Below are positions 52,993 to 63,072 of a stretch of DNA of 64,000 nucleotides, one piece after another. A model generated the notes under the pieces. That model was given only the letters and a program-made list of their open reading frames with translations, was not told the origin of the DNA and searched no databases. The position numbers and the translations under genes are program-made. Origin of the DNA: CAZJYI01 sp964550025 (GTDB lineage Bacteria; Verrucomicrobiota; Kiritimatiellia; UBA8416; CAYOBW01); assembly GCA_964550025.1 (NCBI GenBank), contig CAZJYI010000046.1, forward strand, positions 10,820 to 74,819, written 5' to 3'. Within the stretch, counting starts at the first letter, position 1. Each line of letters opens with the position of its first letter.

Positions 52993-55900
52993 ATGGCTGT
53001 AAGTGAGGAACTGAACAAGCGGGTAGGGGACTACGAGCTGATCCTGCGCATTGGCGCCGGCGGCCAGGCCAGCGTCTACCGGGCACGCTGTGCCGTGGAC
53101 GGCAAGGATCGCGTTGCCAAGGGCCAGCACGTGGCGCTGAAAGTCCTGCGCAGCAGCGAGCAGGGCCGCAAGAGCGAGCGACGCTTTCGGCGCCAGGTGG
53201 AAGCGTTCCTCTCTCTGGACCATCCCAACATTGTGCGTTACCTGGACTGGTTCACGATCCAGGATGAGATGGGTGACGAGCTGCGGTGTCTCGTGATGGA
53301 GTTCCTCGAGGGGGAGGAGCTCAAGGAGTTCATGGCCAAGTACCCGGCCGGGATGTCCTGGACGCACCTCAAACGGGTCTTTTCCCAATGCATGGCGGCG
53401 CTGTCATATGCCAGCGGCATTGGCATGGTGCACCGCGACATCAAACCGTCGAACATCTTTCTCATGCGCGACGGGACTGCCAAGGTGATTGACTTCGGCA
53501 TCGCCAAACGGCAGGACGCCACCGTCACGACCACGGCGGGGTTCAAGGGAACCTTCGACTACATGGCCCCGGACTTCCTGAAGGGGGGCTACGAGTTCCG
53601 CGGCGACGCGCTCTCCGACATCTTCAGCCTGGGTGTCTGCTTCCACGAGGCCCTGACCGGGGCCCTCCCGTATCCCTCGGTCTCCGACACCGGATCGATG
53701 GGGTACGTCAACCGCTGGCACAGGGGCGGGTTCAAGGGACCGGACGTGACGACCAAGCATTTTCGCGTGCTCAACGAGTGGGCGTCAACGTTCGTGACGC
53801 GCTGCATGTCCGAGAATCGCGAAGAGCGCTACCAGGGATTCGACGAGATGCTCGCCGATTTCGAGAAGATCGAGCCCGTTCGAATCAGCGACGGCGAGGA
53901 GTGCTATACCTTTACGGAGTACCTTGGGCAGGGCAACCTGGCGGAAGTTTTCCGGGCGCAGCGCGAGCGCGACGGGAAGGTGTTCGCCGTGAAGCGCCTT
54001 CTCCCGGGGGGAGAACCGCTCTGCTTCCGGCGCGAGGGCCGCAAGCTCGAGAAGTTCCCCCACGCCAACATGGTCGCCTACGAGGGACGCATGCGGGCAC
54101 AGAATCCCGAGGGCGATGAGGACGAGTATCTCGTTTTGCAGTTCATCGAAAACGTCCCGCTCTGGAGTTTGCGTGCGCGCATCGACAAGAAGGGTCCCCT
54201 CGATCCGCGCGAAGTCCTGCACCACTTCACGCTGTACCTGCGCGCGCTTGAGTATCTGCACGAGGGACAACTACAGCCCATCGTGCACGGAGACATCTCC
54301 CCGCTGACGCTCTACTGTCCTCCCTGGGATCCGGGACACCCGTCCGAGAAGAACAACGGCAAGCTGCTCGACCTGGGGGTCGAATACAGCGAAAAGCAGG
54401 AACACGGGTTCCTGAAACCGACGGACCGCGAGTACATGGCGCCGGAGTTCATCCTGGAGCCGGATTTTGGCGGATCGCCCCAGTCCGATATCTACGCCAT
54501 CGGGCTCTGCTTCTACGAGGCCCTCTGCGGTGAACGCGCGTACCCCGAGCTGTCGAATGATGAGGAGGCGATACGCCGGGGGATGAAGGAACGCGCGGAA
54601 GGTGCGGTCGAAGCCGCGTTCGAAGCGGACATCTTCGAGCGCATCCCGCAGGCGGTCGCGATCATCCGCCGCGCGCTCGCCCGCAATCCCGAAGACCGCT
54701 ATGCGTCGGCGGAGGCAATGCGCCACGAGCTGGAAACCGTTGCCGCCGCCATACCGGACGATGGTTACATGACGACAGCTTCACAGCAGGTCGTGTCCGG
54801 GAAGACGTTCGATTCCGTGCCGGATGCAGAGTCCGGGGCCGCGGTGCCCGCTGAGACGGAGCTGCCGGAATTGCCCGAGCTCCCCGAGCCGGCCAGGCGG
54901 CGCCGGTCTCCCGTAGGCGCCGTGCTCGGCGCCCTGGTGGCAGTGGCCGCGATCGCCGGGGGAGCCTACTGGGCATACGAGGAGTTCTTCGCGGACAAAC
55001 CGGGACCTCCGGCGGTGAGCGTACCTGAGTTCGAGGCCAATGAAATGTACGTTGCAAGTCTTCTCAGCAGCGTGGAACTTGCCCAGCGGCTCTGCAAGGA
55101 ACAGCCGGACGACGAGAGCGCGGCGCGGAACCTCGAGGGTTTGTACGATGCCTGGTCAAAGCTCCCGGGGTGTTTTGATGAGGCGTTCGTGAAGGCGATC
55201 AGCGTGGGAAAGATCGACGAGGGGCGCGGAGTCATCCGGGAGTGGGACGCCTGCACGGAGAGTCTGCCGTTTCGGGATCTGGATCTCGCAGCGCACGGGC
55301 GACGGAAGGAAAGCATGGAGAAGCGGCTGGCGTACGCAGAGAAGCGGGAGGAGTGCGTGCGGCCGGAGCTTTCGGTGGAGTACGCGGAAAGACTGGAGTC
55401 CTGCCTGATGGCGTTGCGTGCGGGGCAGAAGCAGGAGCAGCTTTCCGACGCGAAGGCGTGGTGGACCGAGCAGTCCGCGAAACTCGACATCAGCATTGCG
55501 GGACTGGCGGGGCTGACGGCCAACATGATCACCCGTCACCTGGTGGACAAGCGGGACGCGGCCGCCGCCGAGAACGTCGCGCTTGTCTGGCAGGGGATCT
55601 GTGCGAAGCCCGCCCTGATGGCGGCGATGCCGAAGGAACGCGTTGCGTCAGTGGTCGAGGCGGCGCGTAGCGGCCTGCAGGCTCGCATTGAGGAGGGCCG
55701 TGAGAAGGCAAGCGCGGCGATGCAGCAGGGTGACACCTCTGCGGTGCAGGCATATCAACAGGCCGTGCAAAGTCTGTTCCGGGGCGCTCCCGAGCTTGTC
55801 AAACTGAGCGGTATAGACCCGGACAGCAAGCTCCCCGGATTCGCCGGGGAACAGGTTGCACACGTACTGGGACTCGTGCGAGGCATTCCCACCGACGGTG

Positions 55901-57051
55901 ACGCGGCCGGCTGGCCGGAGACGGAGCGCCTGCTCAAGGAACTCAACGAGAGGCTCGCATCGTGGTCCGGGAGTTGGTCGCCGCAACAGCGGGGCCAGGT
56001 GGAAAGCGAAGGCAAACAACGACTTGCGACACTGGCTGATGAGTGTGCGAAAGCCGCCCTTGCCAAGTACGAAGCGGGGGACCTGGCGGCGGGCGGGCGC
56101 AGTGAGGATCTGCTCCGGAAGCTCTCCGGGAGCGCGCCGCCTGCTCTTGGAGCCAAGGCGATAGGGGACAAACTGCGAAGCGTCCAGAAGGAGCGCGAGC
56201 GGATCGAGAAGAGGCTGGAGACCGTGCAACTCGTGCTGAAACGCCTTGAGGAACTTGAGAAGGCGTTTGCTGCTTCCGACACGAGGCTGTGGTCGACCAC
56301 ACTGAAGGCCTGGGCGCGTTCAGCGCCGTCCGCGGAGGGCTGGGGGGACGCGGCCGTGAAGTCGCGATGGCAGGCCGTGGCCTCGAAAGTCCACGATGCG
56401 CTTGACGCCTATATTGCGGCCAGTTCCGTGGAACAGCTCGCCGCCGCCCGGGAGGTGATCGGCGCCGCGAAGACGACAGTACTCGCTGAGGGATTGCGGC
56501 TTGCTTCTCTGGAGAAGGCGGCAGCGGCGAGACACAAGGCGGTTGCGCCGAAACCGCCTCCCCCCGACCCTCCACCGGATCCCACTCCGGATCCCCCGCC
56601 CGAGGCCGTGCCGAAACCCCCTCCGCTTGCAGCTTCGGCGATGTTGCCGGCGTCGGTGAAGGACAACATGCTCCTGATCGAGCAGCTCGCGGCCCGAGGG
56701 GATGACAAGCAGGCCGTCAGTATCCTGTGCGGCGTCCTGGTAGGCGTCTGTCGTTCAGAGGCCCAGGCACGGCCCGAGACCGTTGAATGGCAGCATCTGC
56801 TCGACTGGGTGCGGAAGATACGGGAGCGGCACCCCGGACTCGACAAAGTGGGTCGCAGCCGTTTGAAGTTCTTCGAACGGGACGTGGAGGGGTTCGTAAA
56901 CCAGCAAAAGGAGTGGCGCAAGCTTCTCGGCGCGCTTGAGAAGATGTCGAGCAAGGCCGCCAAGGTTGAGAAAATTGACGCGTTTATCCGCCTTTGGTAC
57001 GGTAGTCCCTATCGGCAGGCGGCCGAGCGGATGAGGACGGAGCTCAACTAG
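52993..57051 (+). CDS. Double Ser/Thr protein kinase A with one degenerate kinase domain
   Basis: 1352 residues. Kinase domain 1 (about 12-290) is canonical: IGAGGQASVY, ALKVL, VHRDIKPSN, IDFG and a MAPDF in the APE position. Kinase domain 2 (about 305-590) has LGQGNLAEVF and AVKRL, but its catalytic loop is HGDISPLTL (the Lys and Asn of HRDxKxxN are gone) and its DFG is LDLG; it is likely inactive or specialised. A transmembrane helix (about 640-662) and about 690 mostly helical residues follow, including a Pro-rich stretch (PKPPPPDPPPDPTPDPPP, about 1185-1202). It sits between the PP2C gene (30 bp) and a lipoprotein gene (11 bp) in one operon. Confidence 0.92.
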   Translation: MAVSEELNKRVGDYELILRIGAGGQASVYRARCAVDGKDRVAKGQHVALKVLRSSEQGRKSERRFRRQVEAFLSLDHPNIVRYLDWFTIQDEMGDELRCLVMEFLEGEELKEFMAKYPAGMSWTHLKRVFSQCMAALSYASGIGMVHRDIKPSNIFLMRDGTAKVIDFGIAKRQDATVTTTAGFKGTFDYMAPDFLKGGYEFRGDALSDIFSLGVCFHEALTGALPYPSVSDTGSMGYVNRWHRGGFKGPDVTTKHFRVLNEWASTFVTRCMSENREERYQGFDEMLADFEKIEPVRISDGEECYTFTEYLGQGNLAEVFRAQRERDGKVFAVKRLLPGGEPLCFRREGRKLEKFPHANMVAYEGRMRAQNPEGDEDEYLVLQFIENVPLWSLRARIDKKGPLDPREVLHHFTLYLRALEYLHEGQLQPIVHGDISPLTLYCPPWDPGHPSEKNNGKLLDLGVEYSEKQEHGFLKPTDREYMAPEFILEPDFGGSPQSDIYAIGLCFYEALCGERAYPELSNDEEAIRRGMKERAEGAVEAAFEADIFERIPQAVAIIRRALARNPEDRYASAEAMRHELETVAAAIPDDGYMTTASQQVVSGKTFDSVPDAESGAAVPAETELPELPELPEPARRRRSPVGAVLGALVAVAAIAGGAYWAYEEFFADKPGPPAVSVPEFEANEMYVASLLSSVELAQRLCKEQPDDESAARNLEGLYDAWSKLPGCFDEAFVKAISVGKIDEGRGVIREWDACTESLPFRDLDLAAHGRRKESMEKRLAYAEKREECVRPELSVEYAERLESCLMALRAGQKQEQLSDAKAWWTEQSAKLDISIAGLAGLTANMITRHLVDKRDAAAAENVALVWQGICAKPALMAAMPKERVASVVEAARSGLQARIEEGREKASAAMQQGDTSAVQAYQQAVQSLFRGAPELVKLSGIDPDSKLPGFAGEQVAHVLGLVRGIPTDGDAAGWPETERLLKELNERLASWSGSWSPQQRGQVESEGKQRLATLADECAKAALAKYEAGDLAAGGRSEDLLRKLSGSAPPALGAKAIGDKLRSVQKERERIEKRLETVQLVLKRLEELEKAFAASDTRLWSTTLKAWARSAPSAEGWGDAAVKSRWQAVASKVHDALDAYIAASSVEQLAAAREVIGAAKTTVLAEGLRLASLEKAAAARHKAVAPKPPPPDPPPDPTPDPPPEAVPKPPPLAASAMLPASVKDNMLLIEQLAARGDDKQAVSILCGVLVGVCRSEAQARPETVEWQHLLDWVRKIRERHPGLDKVGRSRLKFFERDVEGFVNQQKEWRKLLGALEKMSSKAAKVEKIDAFIRLWYGSPYRQAAERMRTELN

Positions 57052-57062
57052 GAAGGGTAGGC

Positions 57063-57527
57063 ATGATGGGGTGTACGATGAAGACGGCCGGCCTTGTGGC
57101 ACTCCTTGCGGTGTCGTGTTCCGGTTGTGTGAGCGTGAAGAAGTTCCGGCAATTGCAGGATGAGGTGAAGTCGGTCGATGCGGAGGTCCAGGCCGTTGAC
57201 CGGAAGGTGGACGGCGCTAACCAGCGCATTGACAACCTCAAAGGACTGACGGCCGACATGGAAGCGGTTCGCGGGTATTTCCTCGAGGTGAAGGAGACCA
57301 TACGGCAGATGCGGGACGAGACCGGCGCCCTGCTCGACGAGTACCGTGTTGGCATTGAGGAAACACGCGCGGGCTACATCAAGGCTTTGAAGGGGCAGCA
57401 ACGGTCGATCCAGGTCCTGATCGAGGAACTGGAGCAGAACGGCTCCGCCGGAGAGGGCCGCGTTCCGGACGAAGCAGAGCGCTCGCGGACGGGCGCGGCT
57501 GAGGAGGCGGAAGAGGTTTCGCGCTAG
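57063..57527 (+). CDS. Coiled-coil lipoprotein of the kinase operon
   Basis: 154 residues. AGGAAGG precedes the ATG at 57063; a second ATG at 57078 is possible. The signal AGLVALLAVSCSGC has a lipobox-like end, although position -3 is Cys rather than Leu. Nearly all of the mature part (about 25-130) is a heptad-like coiled coil (KKFRQLQDEVKSVDAEVQAV, then DRKVDGANQRIDNL). The C-terminus is acidic. It lies between the two double-kinase genes and could link their extracytoplasmic helical regions to the outer membrane; that is inference from position and form. Confidence 0.82.
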   Translation: MMGCTMKTAGLVALLAVSCSGCVSVKKFRQLQDEVKSVDAEVQAVDRKVDGANQRIDNLKGLTADMEAVRGYFLEVKETIRQMRDETGALLDEYRVGIEETRAGYIKALKGQQRSIQVLIEELEQNGSAGEGRVPDEAERSRTGAAEEAEEVSR

Positions 57528-57569
57528 AGCGGCTTCCTGCAGTCGCAGGGGCATTTCTGAAGGACGGCT

Positions 57570-60500
57570 ATGTCGGATACGGCCAACAGACGATTGGGTG
57601 ACTACGAGCTCGTGGAATTGCTCGGTGACGGACCGCAGGGCAAGATCTACCAGGCCCGGCGCGTGACCGAGGGAGATGCCGTCGTGCCCGCGGGCGGCAC
57701 GGTCGCGCTAAAAGTCCTGCGCCAGGGCGATGACGATTCGCCCGCCTTCCGGGAGCAGATTGACAAACTGATCAACCTCACCCATCCCAACATTGCCCGC
57801 TACCTGGATTCCTTCGTTTACCGGGACGAATGGGGCAACGATATGCGTTGCCTTGTCATGGAGTTCCTGGAGGGCGAAGACCTGCACCACTGCATGCAGC
57901 GCCATCCGGCCGGGCTTCCCTGGGAGCGTGTGAGGAGCATCTTTGAACAGTGCGCCGCCGGCTTGGTCCACGCGTGTTCCCGGGGCGTCGTGCACAGCGA
58001 TATCAAATCCAGCAACATCTACCTGCTGACCGACGGTACGGTCAAGGTGACCGACTTCGGTGTCTCGCGCAGCGAAAGCAAGACCGTCACGACACAAGGG
58101 GGCGGCAAGGGCTCTTTTGACTTTATGGCGCCGGATTTCCTGACGGCCGACGAGGATTTTCAGGGCGACGAAGTGTCCGACGTTTTCAGTCTCGGGGTCT
58201 GCTTCTACGAGGCGATGACCGGCAGGTATCCCTATCCTCCGATGAAGGAGTCCGGGTTGATGGGTTACCTCCGTCGTTGGCAGCAGGGCGATGCCGTGGA
58301 ACCGGATATCGCTCCGCGCGTCTTCCGTGTCCTGAACGACAGGGCGATCCAGTTTGTTCGCAAGTGCCTGTCCCGCGACCGCGGAAGCCGGTACCAGTCA
58401 TTCGAGGCGATGGGGGCGGACCTGGCCCGTGTCGAGAGGCGCAGCCTGCGAACCGACGGGGGCCGGTACCTGTTCGAGGAATACCTGGGTAAAGGCGGGT
58501 TCGGGGAAGTTTTCCGTGCCCGTCGTGAGAAGGACAACGGCATCTTTTCGGTCAAGCACCTCTTTCCGTCGCACGATCCCGTGCGCTTCCTGCGGGAGGC
58601 GCGGCTGCTGCGCGAGCACCCGCACGCGAACCTCGTGGCCTACGAAGATTTCGTGAAGGTGGACCGGCTCGAGGGCGACGACTACTACCTCATCATGGAG
58701 TTCCTCGAAGGAATGCCCCACTGGAGCCTTCGTTCGCGCATACGCCAGGAGGGGGGATTGGACATCACGGAGGTCGTGCGCCTCTTTTCCGCCTACTGCG
58801 ACGCATTGCAGTACCTGCACAGCGCTCACAGGAAACCCGTGGTGCACCGGGACCTGACTCCCGCCAACCTGTATGCGCCGCCGTGGGACCCGGCGCGTCC
58901 CGAGGAGCGCCGCCCGAAGGTGTTCGACCTTGGTATCGCGCGCAGCGACAAGACGCAGACCGGGGGCAGCGTTCCCGGTAACCCCGAGTACATGCCGCCG
59001 GAATTCGTGCTCGATCCCGATTTCCGCGGATCGCCCCAGTCCGATCTCTTCAACCTCGGTCTGTGCTTGTACGAAGCCTTGTGCGGCCGTCCCGCCTACG
59101 CGCGTTTGCCGAAAGGGACGACCGAGATGTGGCACGCCATGCGGAGCCGCGCCGAGGGAAAGGTGGCGATCAGCTTCGAGGCGGACGTATTCCGGCAGTA
59201 TCCCCGTCTAGCCGACGTTGTGCGGCGTGCCACGCAACGCAACCCGCGCAAGCGCTTCGCCTCCGCGGCGCAGATGAAGGAAATCCTCGTCGACAGCGCC
59301 GAGAGCGAAGACGAGACGATGGATTTCTACGGCGAAGAGGAGCAGGAGTGGGAAACGCAGGCCGCCGTCTCCGCCGCTCCCGCGGTCTCCTCCGCGCGCC
59401 CGCCGACGGCACGCGAAGCCGTTGCGGCCCTCAAACCGGGTGCCGGTGTCGGGCGTCTGCTGATGCGCATTGCGGCCGGAATCGGCGTCGCGGCGGTGAT
59501 TGGCGGCGTGATCGTCGGGGGCTACATGGCCTGGCGCAATGCCACCGAGGGCAAGTTGCTGAAGGAGATCCGGACGTTTCCGGGGGATTTCCGGCTGACG
59601 GCAACCGATGTAGGGCGCTGCCGCAAACTGATCGAAGACGCCGACGCCAAGGCGGATGCCGGCGACGAGAAGGTCGAGAAGGCCATGGAGGGACTGTGCC
59701 AACACTGGTCCAGCATTCCCGATCTGTTCGAGCAGGGCTTTGCGGAGTCCCTGGATGACGGGGAACTGGCGGCGGCCGAGGGCGTCTACCGGCACTGGGA
59801 ACGCAGTGTTGAGCACTTGCCGTTTCGTGATATCAACCTGGCCATACACGGTAAGCGTCTCGCCGGCATGGAGCGCCGCATGACGTTTGCAGGAACAGTG
59901 GTCAAACTCGAAGACGTTGACGCCACGGTTGACTACGCGACGCGTCTGGGTGACGCGCTGGCGCTTGCCCACGAACGCGCGACGGCGGAGGGGGCTAACG
60001 GAGCCGGTTCCTGGTGGAAGCGGCAGGGCACGCACCTTTCCGGCTACGCTGCCGAGTTGCCGCAAGTGGCGGCCGATGATCTGACACGGCTGCTCGCGGA
60101 TGAGAGCGGGTTGGCCGAAGCGGAGGAGTTGGTTGGTACGTGGTCCAGGATCGCGCGATTGGAGTTCGTTACGGAGCGCCTTCCGGCGGATGCCGCCAAG
60201 CCTGTTGACAAGGCGTTGACCCGCGGCATGACCCGCTTGATTGAAGGCAAGAAAAGCGACGTCGTTTCGGCTTACGGCAAGGGCGACGAGGCCGGGGCGA
60301 AGGAAGGGCTCGCCTGGATTGCGGACAGCCGAACGCGGTACCCCGCGTTGTGCGGTCCGGTGGCCCCGCTCTTTGAAGGGGTGTCACAGGCGGCTGCCAA
60401 GGCGCAGGCGGCATTTCTGGAGGCGGAGATAGGCAAGATCCCGTCCGATCTCGGGGGCGGTGGGCTGGCGAATGCCGTTGCCGGACTCAAGTCCATCTCG

Positions 60501-63062
60501 GCGCGATACGAGAAGTGGCGCAAGGGATGGAACGCCGATCTGTCCAAGGACATCGACAAAGCCGGCACGGGGCGGTGCAAGAGCGTTTTCGAGAAATACG
60601 CGGGGATGGTCTCGTCAGCCTACGGGAAACACGACACCGATTCCGGTGACCGGAACATGTCGCTGCTCAAGCAGTTTGCCGAGGCCGTTCCCAAGGCATT
60701 TGGGGCGGAGGAGCTCGAGACCCGTATCGCGGAGCTGACGAAGATCGGTGATGCGGTCGCCGATTTGCAGAAGGACCTCAAGAGGGCCCTGGACACCCTG
60801 GACAACGTGGCGCGGGCGTTCGGATCTGACGATCCGGCGGCGTGGAAACAGGCCTTGGACGAGTGGCGTACGGCACGCTTCAAGGAAGGCGTGCGCGTGC
60901 GGGATGAGGTGGTCGAGAAGGTGGAGAAGGCTGGGGGGACGCTCAAGGAAACTGCCGCCAAGATCATTGCGGTCAGCGAGAAGCTGGATGCGTTGTCGGT
61001 CGTGCGGGAGGTCCTGGCGGAGGCCATCAAAGGCGGCATGTTGGGCCAGGAGACCGTGAACGGGCTGCTTGCGCTCATTGTCCCGCGCGAGACGCTTCTG
61101 CGACTGCGGGCCTTCGAAGGGCCGTTGGGGGCGGATGCCCCAGCCGGTTGGCGCAAGACCCTGGATGCCTGGGCGGCAATGGCTGTGCCCGACGACGTCC
61201 GTGCCGATCAGGCCGTGGCGCAGGAATGGGCGGTTCTCGACAAGGCATTTGCGGGCGCGGCTGCGGAGCGCATTGCGCCCCTCACGGCGATGGCCGATGT
61301 GGACGCGATGGATGAACTCCTCACCGCGGCGTCGACGAAAGCCGTGATCTCCGGGAGCAGCCTTCAGAAGCTCACCGGGCTGCTTGCCGAAGTGCGCGTA
61401 CGGTTGCGCGGCCTCGCTGAACTGGCAGGCATCAGGGATAGCATTCGTGACGGTGAGCCGGAGACGTGGAAGAAGGCAATCAAAGACGTGGCGCCGTTCC
61501 TGAAGACCGAAGCGTACCGCCAGGGCGGCAAGCTGCGTGATATCTGCGATGAGGTGGGGGCTTCCGTGGCCGCGAAGCTGGAAGCGCACGTCGGCCGGAA
61601 AGGTACTCGCCAGACCATGTTTGCCGGATTGACGGCGGTGTCGGAGATCGTGATCCTTGCGCGCGACGGCGGTCTGCTGGACGCTGCACGTGCGGACGGG
61701 ATCAGCGCTTCTGCCGCCAGGGCCGGGCTTCGGTTGGCCGCTGAGCCCCTGGTGACTGAGGCTCCCGCGACATGGCTGCAGGCGATCAGCGACCTGGTGA
61801 AGTTGGCGCCCGTCGTGAAGAACAGCGCGGACGATGAGGTCGTGAAGCTGAGGAAGGATCTCGCGGGGAGAATTGCGGGTTACGTACGCGATCACGCCGC
61901 CAGGACCGACCCGCTGGAAGGGCGTGTACAGCGGATCAAAGAGTCCGAGGCGGCCCTGACGTCGGCCGCACGATCAGGGCTGTTTGAAGAGGAGGTGCTC
62001 ACGGCGGCACGGGACGTCGTGGCTGCGGAAGGCAAGCTGTTCGTGCTCCGCGTGGTGAACCCCAGCAACTTGGAAACCGAGGTAGACGTCGGCGGAAAGG
62101 TGCTTGGCAGAGTTCCCGTCGGCAAGCAGGCGGACTTCCGGCTCGCCGTTGCCGACGGACAGGTATCGGCAGAACTGAGCGCGGGCGGTGCTTTCTATTC
62201 GCAGACGGAGCAGTTCACGCCAACGGGCGGCGGGGCGAAGAGCCTGCAGATTGCCGGATGGCGGCCCCGTCCGCGGAAGGTGGATATCTCGGCGTTGAAG
62301 GGGACAGAGGGGCTCGCGATGGTGTACACGCGTCGGTCGGACGCGAAGCAGGTCGTCCTCGACGCGCACAGCGAACTGCTGCCTGGGGTGGAATACGAAC
62401 TGTTGTACCGGCGGCCGGGCTTCATCGAGCAGAAGCATGCGCTGAAGCTGGAACCGGGTGTTGAACCCGTGGCATTGCCTGCCGCTGCCAAGTGGGTTGA
62501 AACGCAGGCGTTGGGCTTACTCGGGGGATTGGAGCAGGCCGTGGCCCGCGGCGACCTGGCGGCGGCTGAAGCTGTATTCGACAAGCTGGATCGGGAAGCG
62601 CTGGCGAAATGGCCCGGATGTGTCGAACGGTTCGACAAAGCCCTTGCCGAGTGGCGCAAACTCAAACTCGGCGGGGCCGCAAAGACGTGGGATTCGGCGG
62701 TGGCGAAATGGAACGACGAGGACCATCGCGGCGCCGCGTCGGATTTCAACACGCTGGCCGAGGTGTTTGCGGAGTCCGGCATGAAAGGCCATAGTGCCGT
62801 CTGCCGCCTGAACAAGCTCCTTGCCGTGTTTCTCTATTCCGGCGGAGGGAACACCAGGCGGACGCCGGCTCGGGCCATCGTCAAGCTGTGTGACGACAAC
62901 AAGGGCTTCCCGAGTATCCCGCCGGACCGCAAGCGCGCATTGGACAGTGTGCTGGCGCGCATGCGGAGCTATCTGACGCTCTCGCCGCGCATGGCATCGC
63001 TCGAAGAAATCAACCTCGTGCGGGATGTCCCCAAAGTCGGTCCCGTGCCGCTGCCCAAGTAG
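57570..63062 (+). CDS. Double Ser/Thr protein kinase B, very large
   Basis: 1830 residues. Kinase domain 1 (about 10-285) has ALKVL and TDFG, but its loop is VHSDIKSSN (Arg of HRD replaced by Ser). Kinase domain 2 (about 302-590) is canonical at the loop: LGKGGFGEVF, SVKHL, VHRDLTPAN, then FDLG. A transmembrane helix (about 630-652) precedes about 1180 residues, mostly helical. About 1488-1560 is beta-rich and PEGA-like (LRVVNPSNLETEVDVGGKVL). The segment after the membrane, EGVYRHWERSVEHLPFRDIN, has a close match in kinase A (VIREWDACTESLPFRDLD), so the two proteins are paralogues throughout. AAGGACGG precedes the ATG. Confidence 0.92.
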   Translation: MSDTANRRLGDYELVELLGDGPQGKIYQARRVTEGDAVVPAGGTVALKVLRQGDDDSPAFREQIDKLINLTHPNIARYLDSFVYRDEWGNDMRCLVMEFLEGEDLHHCMQRHPAGLPWERVRSIFEQCAAGLVHACSRGVVHSDIKSSNIYLLTDGTVKVTDFGVSRSESKTVTTQGGGKGSFDFMAPDFLTADEDFQGDEVSDVFSLGVCFYEAMTGRYPYPPMKESGLMGYLRRWQQGDAVEPDIAPRVFRVLNDRAIQFVRKCLSRDRGSRYQSFEAMGADLARVERRSLRTDGGRYLFEEYLGKGGFGEVFRARREKDNGIFSVKHLFPSHDPVRFLREARLLREHPHANLVAYEDFVKVDRLEGDDYYLIMEFLEGMPHWSLRSRIRQEGGLDITEVVRLFSAYCDALQYLHSAHRKPVVHRDLTPANLYAPPWDPARPEERRPKVFDLGIARSDKTQTGGSVPGNPEYMPPEFVLDPDFRGSPQSDLFNLGLCLYEALCGRPAYARLPKGTTEMWHAMRSRAEGKVAISFEADVFRQYPRLADVVRRATQRNPRKRFASAAQMKEILVDSAESEDETMDFYGEEEQEWETQAAVSAAPAVSSARPPTAREAVAALKPGAGVGRLLMRIAAGIGVAAVIGGVIVGGYMAWRNATEGKLLKEIRTFPGDFRLTATDVGRCRKLIEDADAKADAGDEKVEKAMEGLCQHWSSIPDLFEQGFAESLDDGELAAAEGVYRHWERSVEHLPFRDINLAIHGKRLAGMERRMTFAGTVVKLEDVDATVDYATRLGDALALAHERATAEGANGAGSWWKRQGTHLSGYAAELPQVAADDLTRLLADESGLAEAEELVGTWSRIARLEFVTERLPADAAKPVDKALTRGMTRLIEGKKSDVVSAYGKGDEAGAKEGLAWIADSRTRYPALCGPVAPLFEGVSQAAAKAQAAFLEAEIGKIPSDLGGGGLANAVAGLKSISARYEKWRKGWNADLSKDIDKAGTGRCKSVFEKYAGMVSSAYGKHDTDSGDRNMSLLKQFAEAVPKAFGAEELETRIAELTKIGDAVADLQKDLKRALDTLDNVARAFGSDDPAAWKQALDEWRTARFKEGVRVRDEVVEKVEKAGGTLKETAAKIIAVSEKLDALSVVREVLAEAIKGGMLGQETVNGLLALIVPRETLLRLRAFEGPLGADAPAGWRKTLDAWAAMAVPDDVRADQAVAQEWAVLDKAFAGAAAERIAPLTAMADVDAMDELLTAASTKAVISGSSLQKLTGLLAEVRVRLRGLAELAGIRDSIRDGEPETWKKAIKDVAPFLKTEAYRQGGKLRDICDEVGASVAAKLEAHVGRKGTRQTMFAGLTAVSEIVILARDGGLLDAARADGISASAARAGLRLAAEPLVTEAPATWLQAISDLVKLAPVVKNSADDEVVKLRKDLAGRIAGYVRDHAARTDPLEGRVQRIKESEAALTSAARSGLFEEEVLTAARDVVAAEGKLFVLRVVNPSNLETEVDVGGKVLGRVPVGKQADFRLAVADGQVSAELSAGGAFYSQTEQFTPTGGGAKSLQIAGWRPRPRKVDISALKGTEGLAMVYTRRSDAKQVVLDAHSELLPGVEYELLYRRPGFIEQKHALKLEPGVEPVALPAAAKWVETQALGLLGGLEQAVARGDLAAAEAVFDKLDREALAKWPGCVERFDKALAEWRKLKLGGAAKTWDSAVAKWNDEDHRGAASDFNTLAEVFAESGMKGHSAVCRLNKLLAVFLYSGGGNTRRTPARAIVKLCDDNKGFPSIPPDRKRALDSVLARMRSYLTLSPRMASLEEINLVRDVPKVGPVPLPK

Positions 63063-63072
63063 GGGCAGTGGA

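Noticed and set aside
52993..63062. Kinases as BREX PglW-type defence proteins
   Set aside because: No PglX, PglZ or other BREX gene is present, and the proteins are membrane-spanning with long outer regions, unlike PglW.
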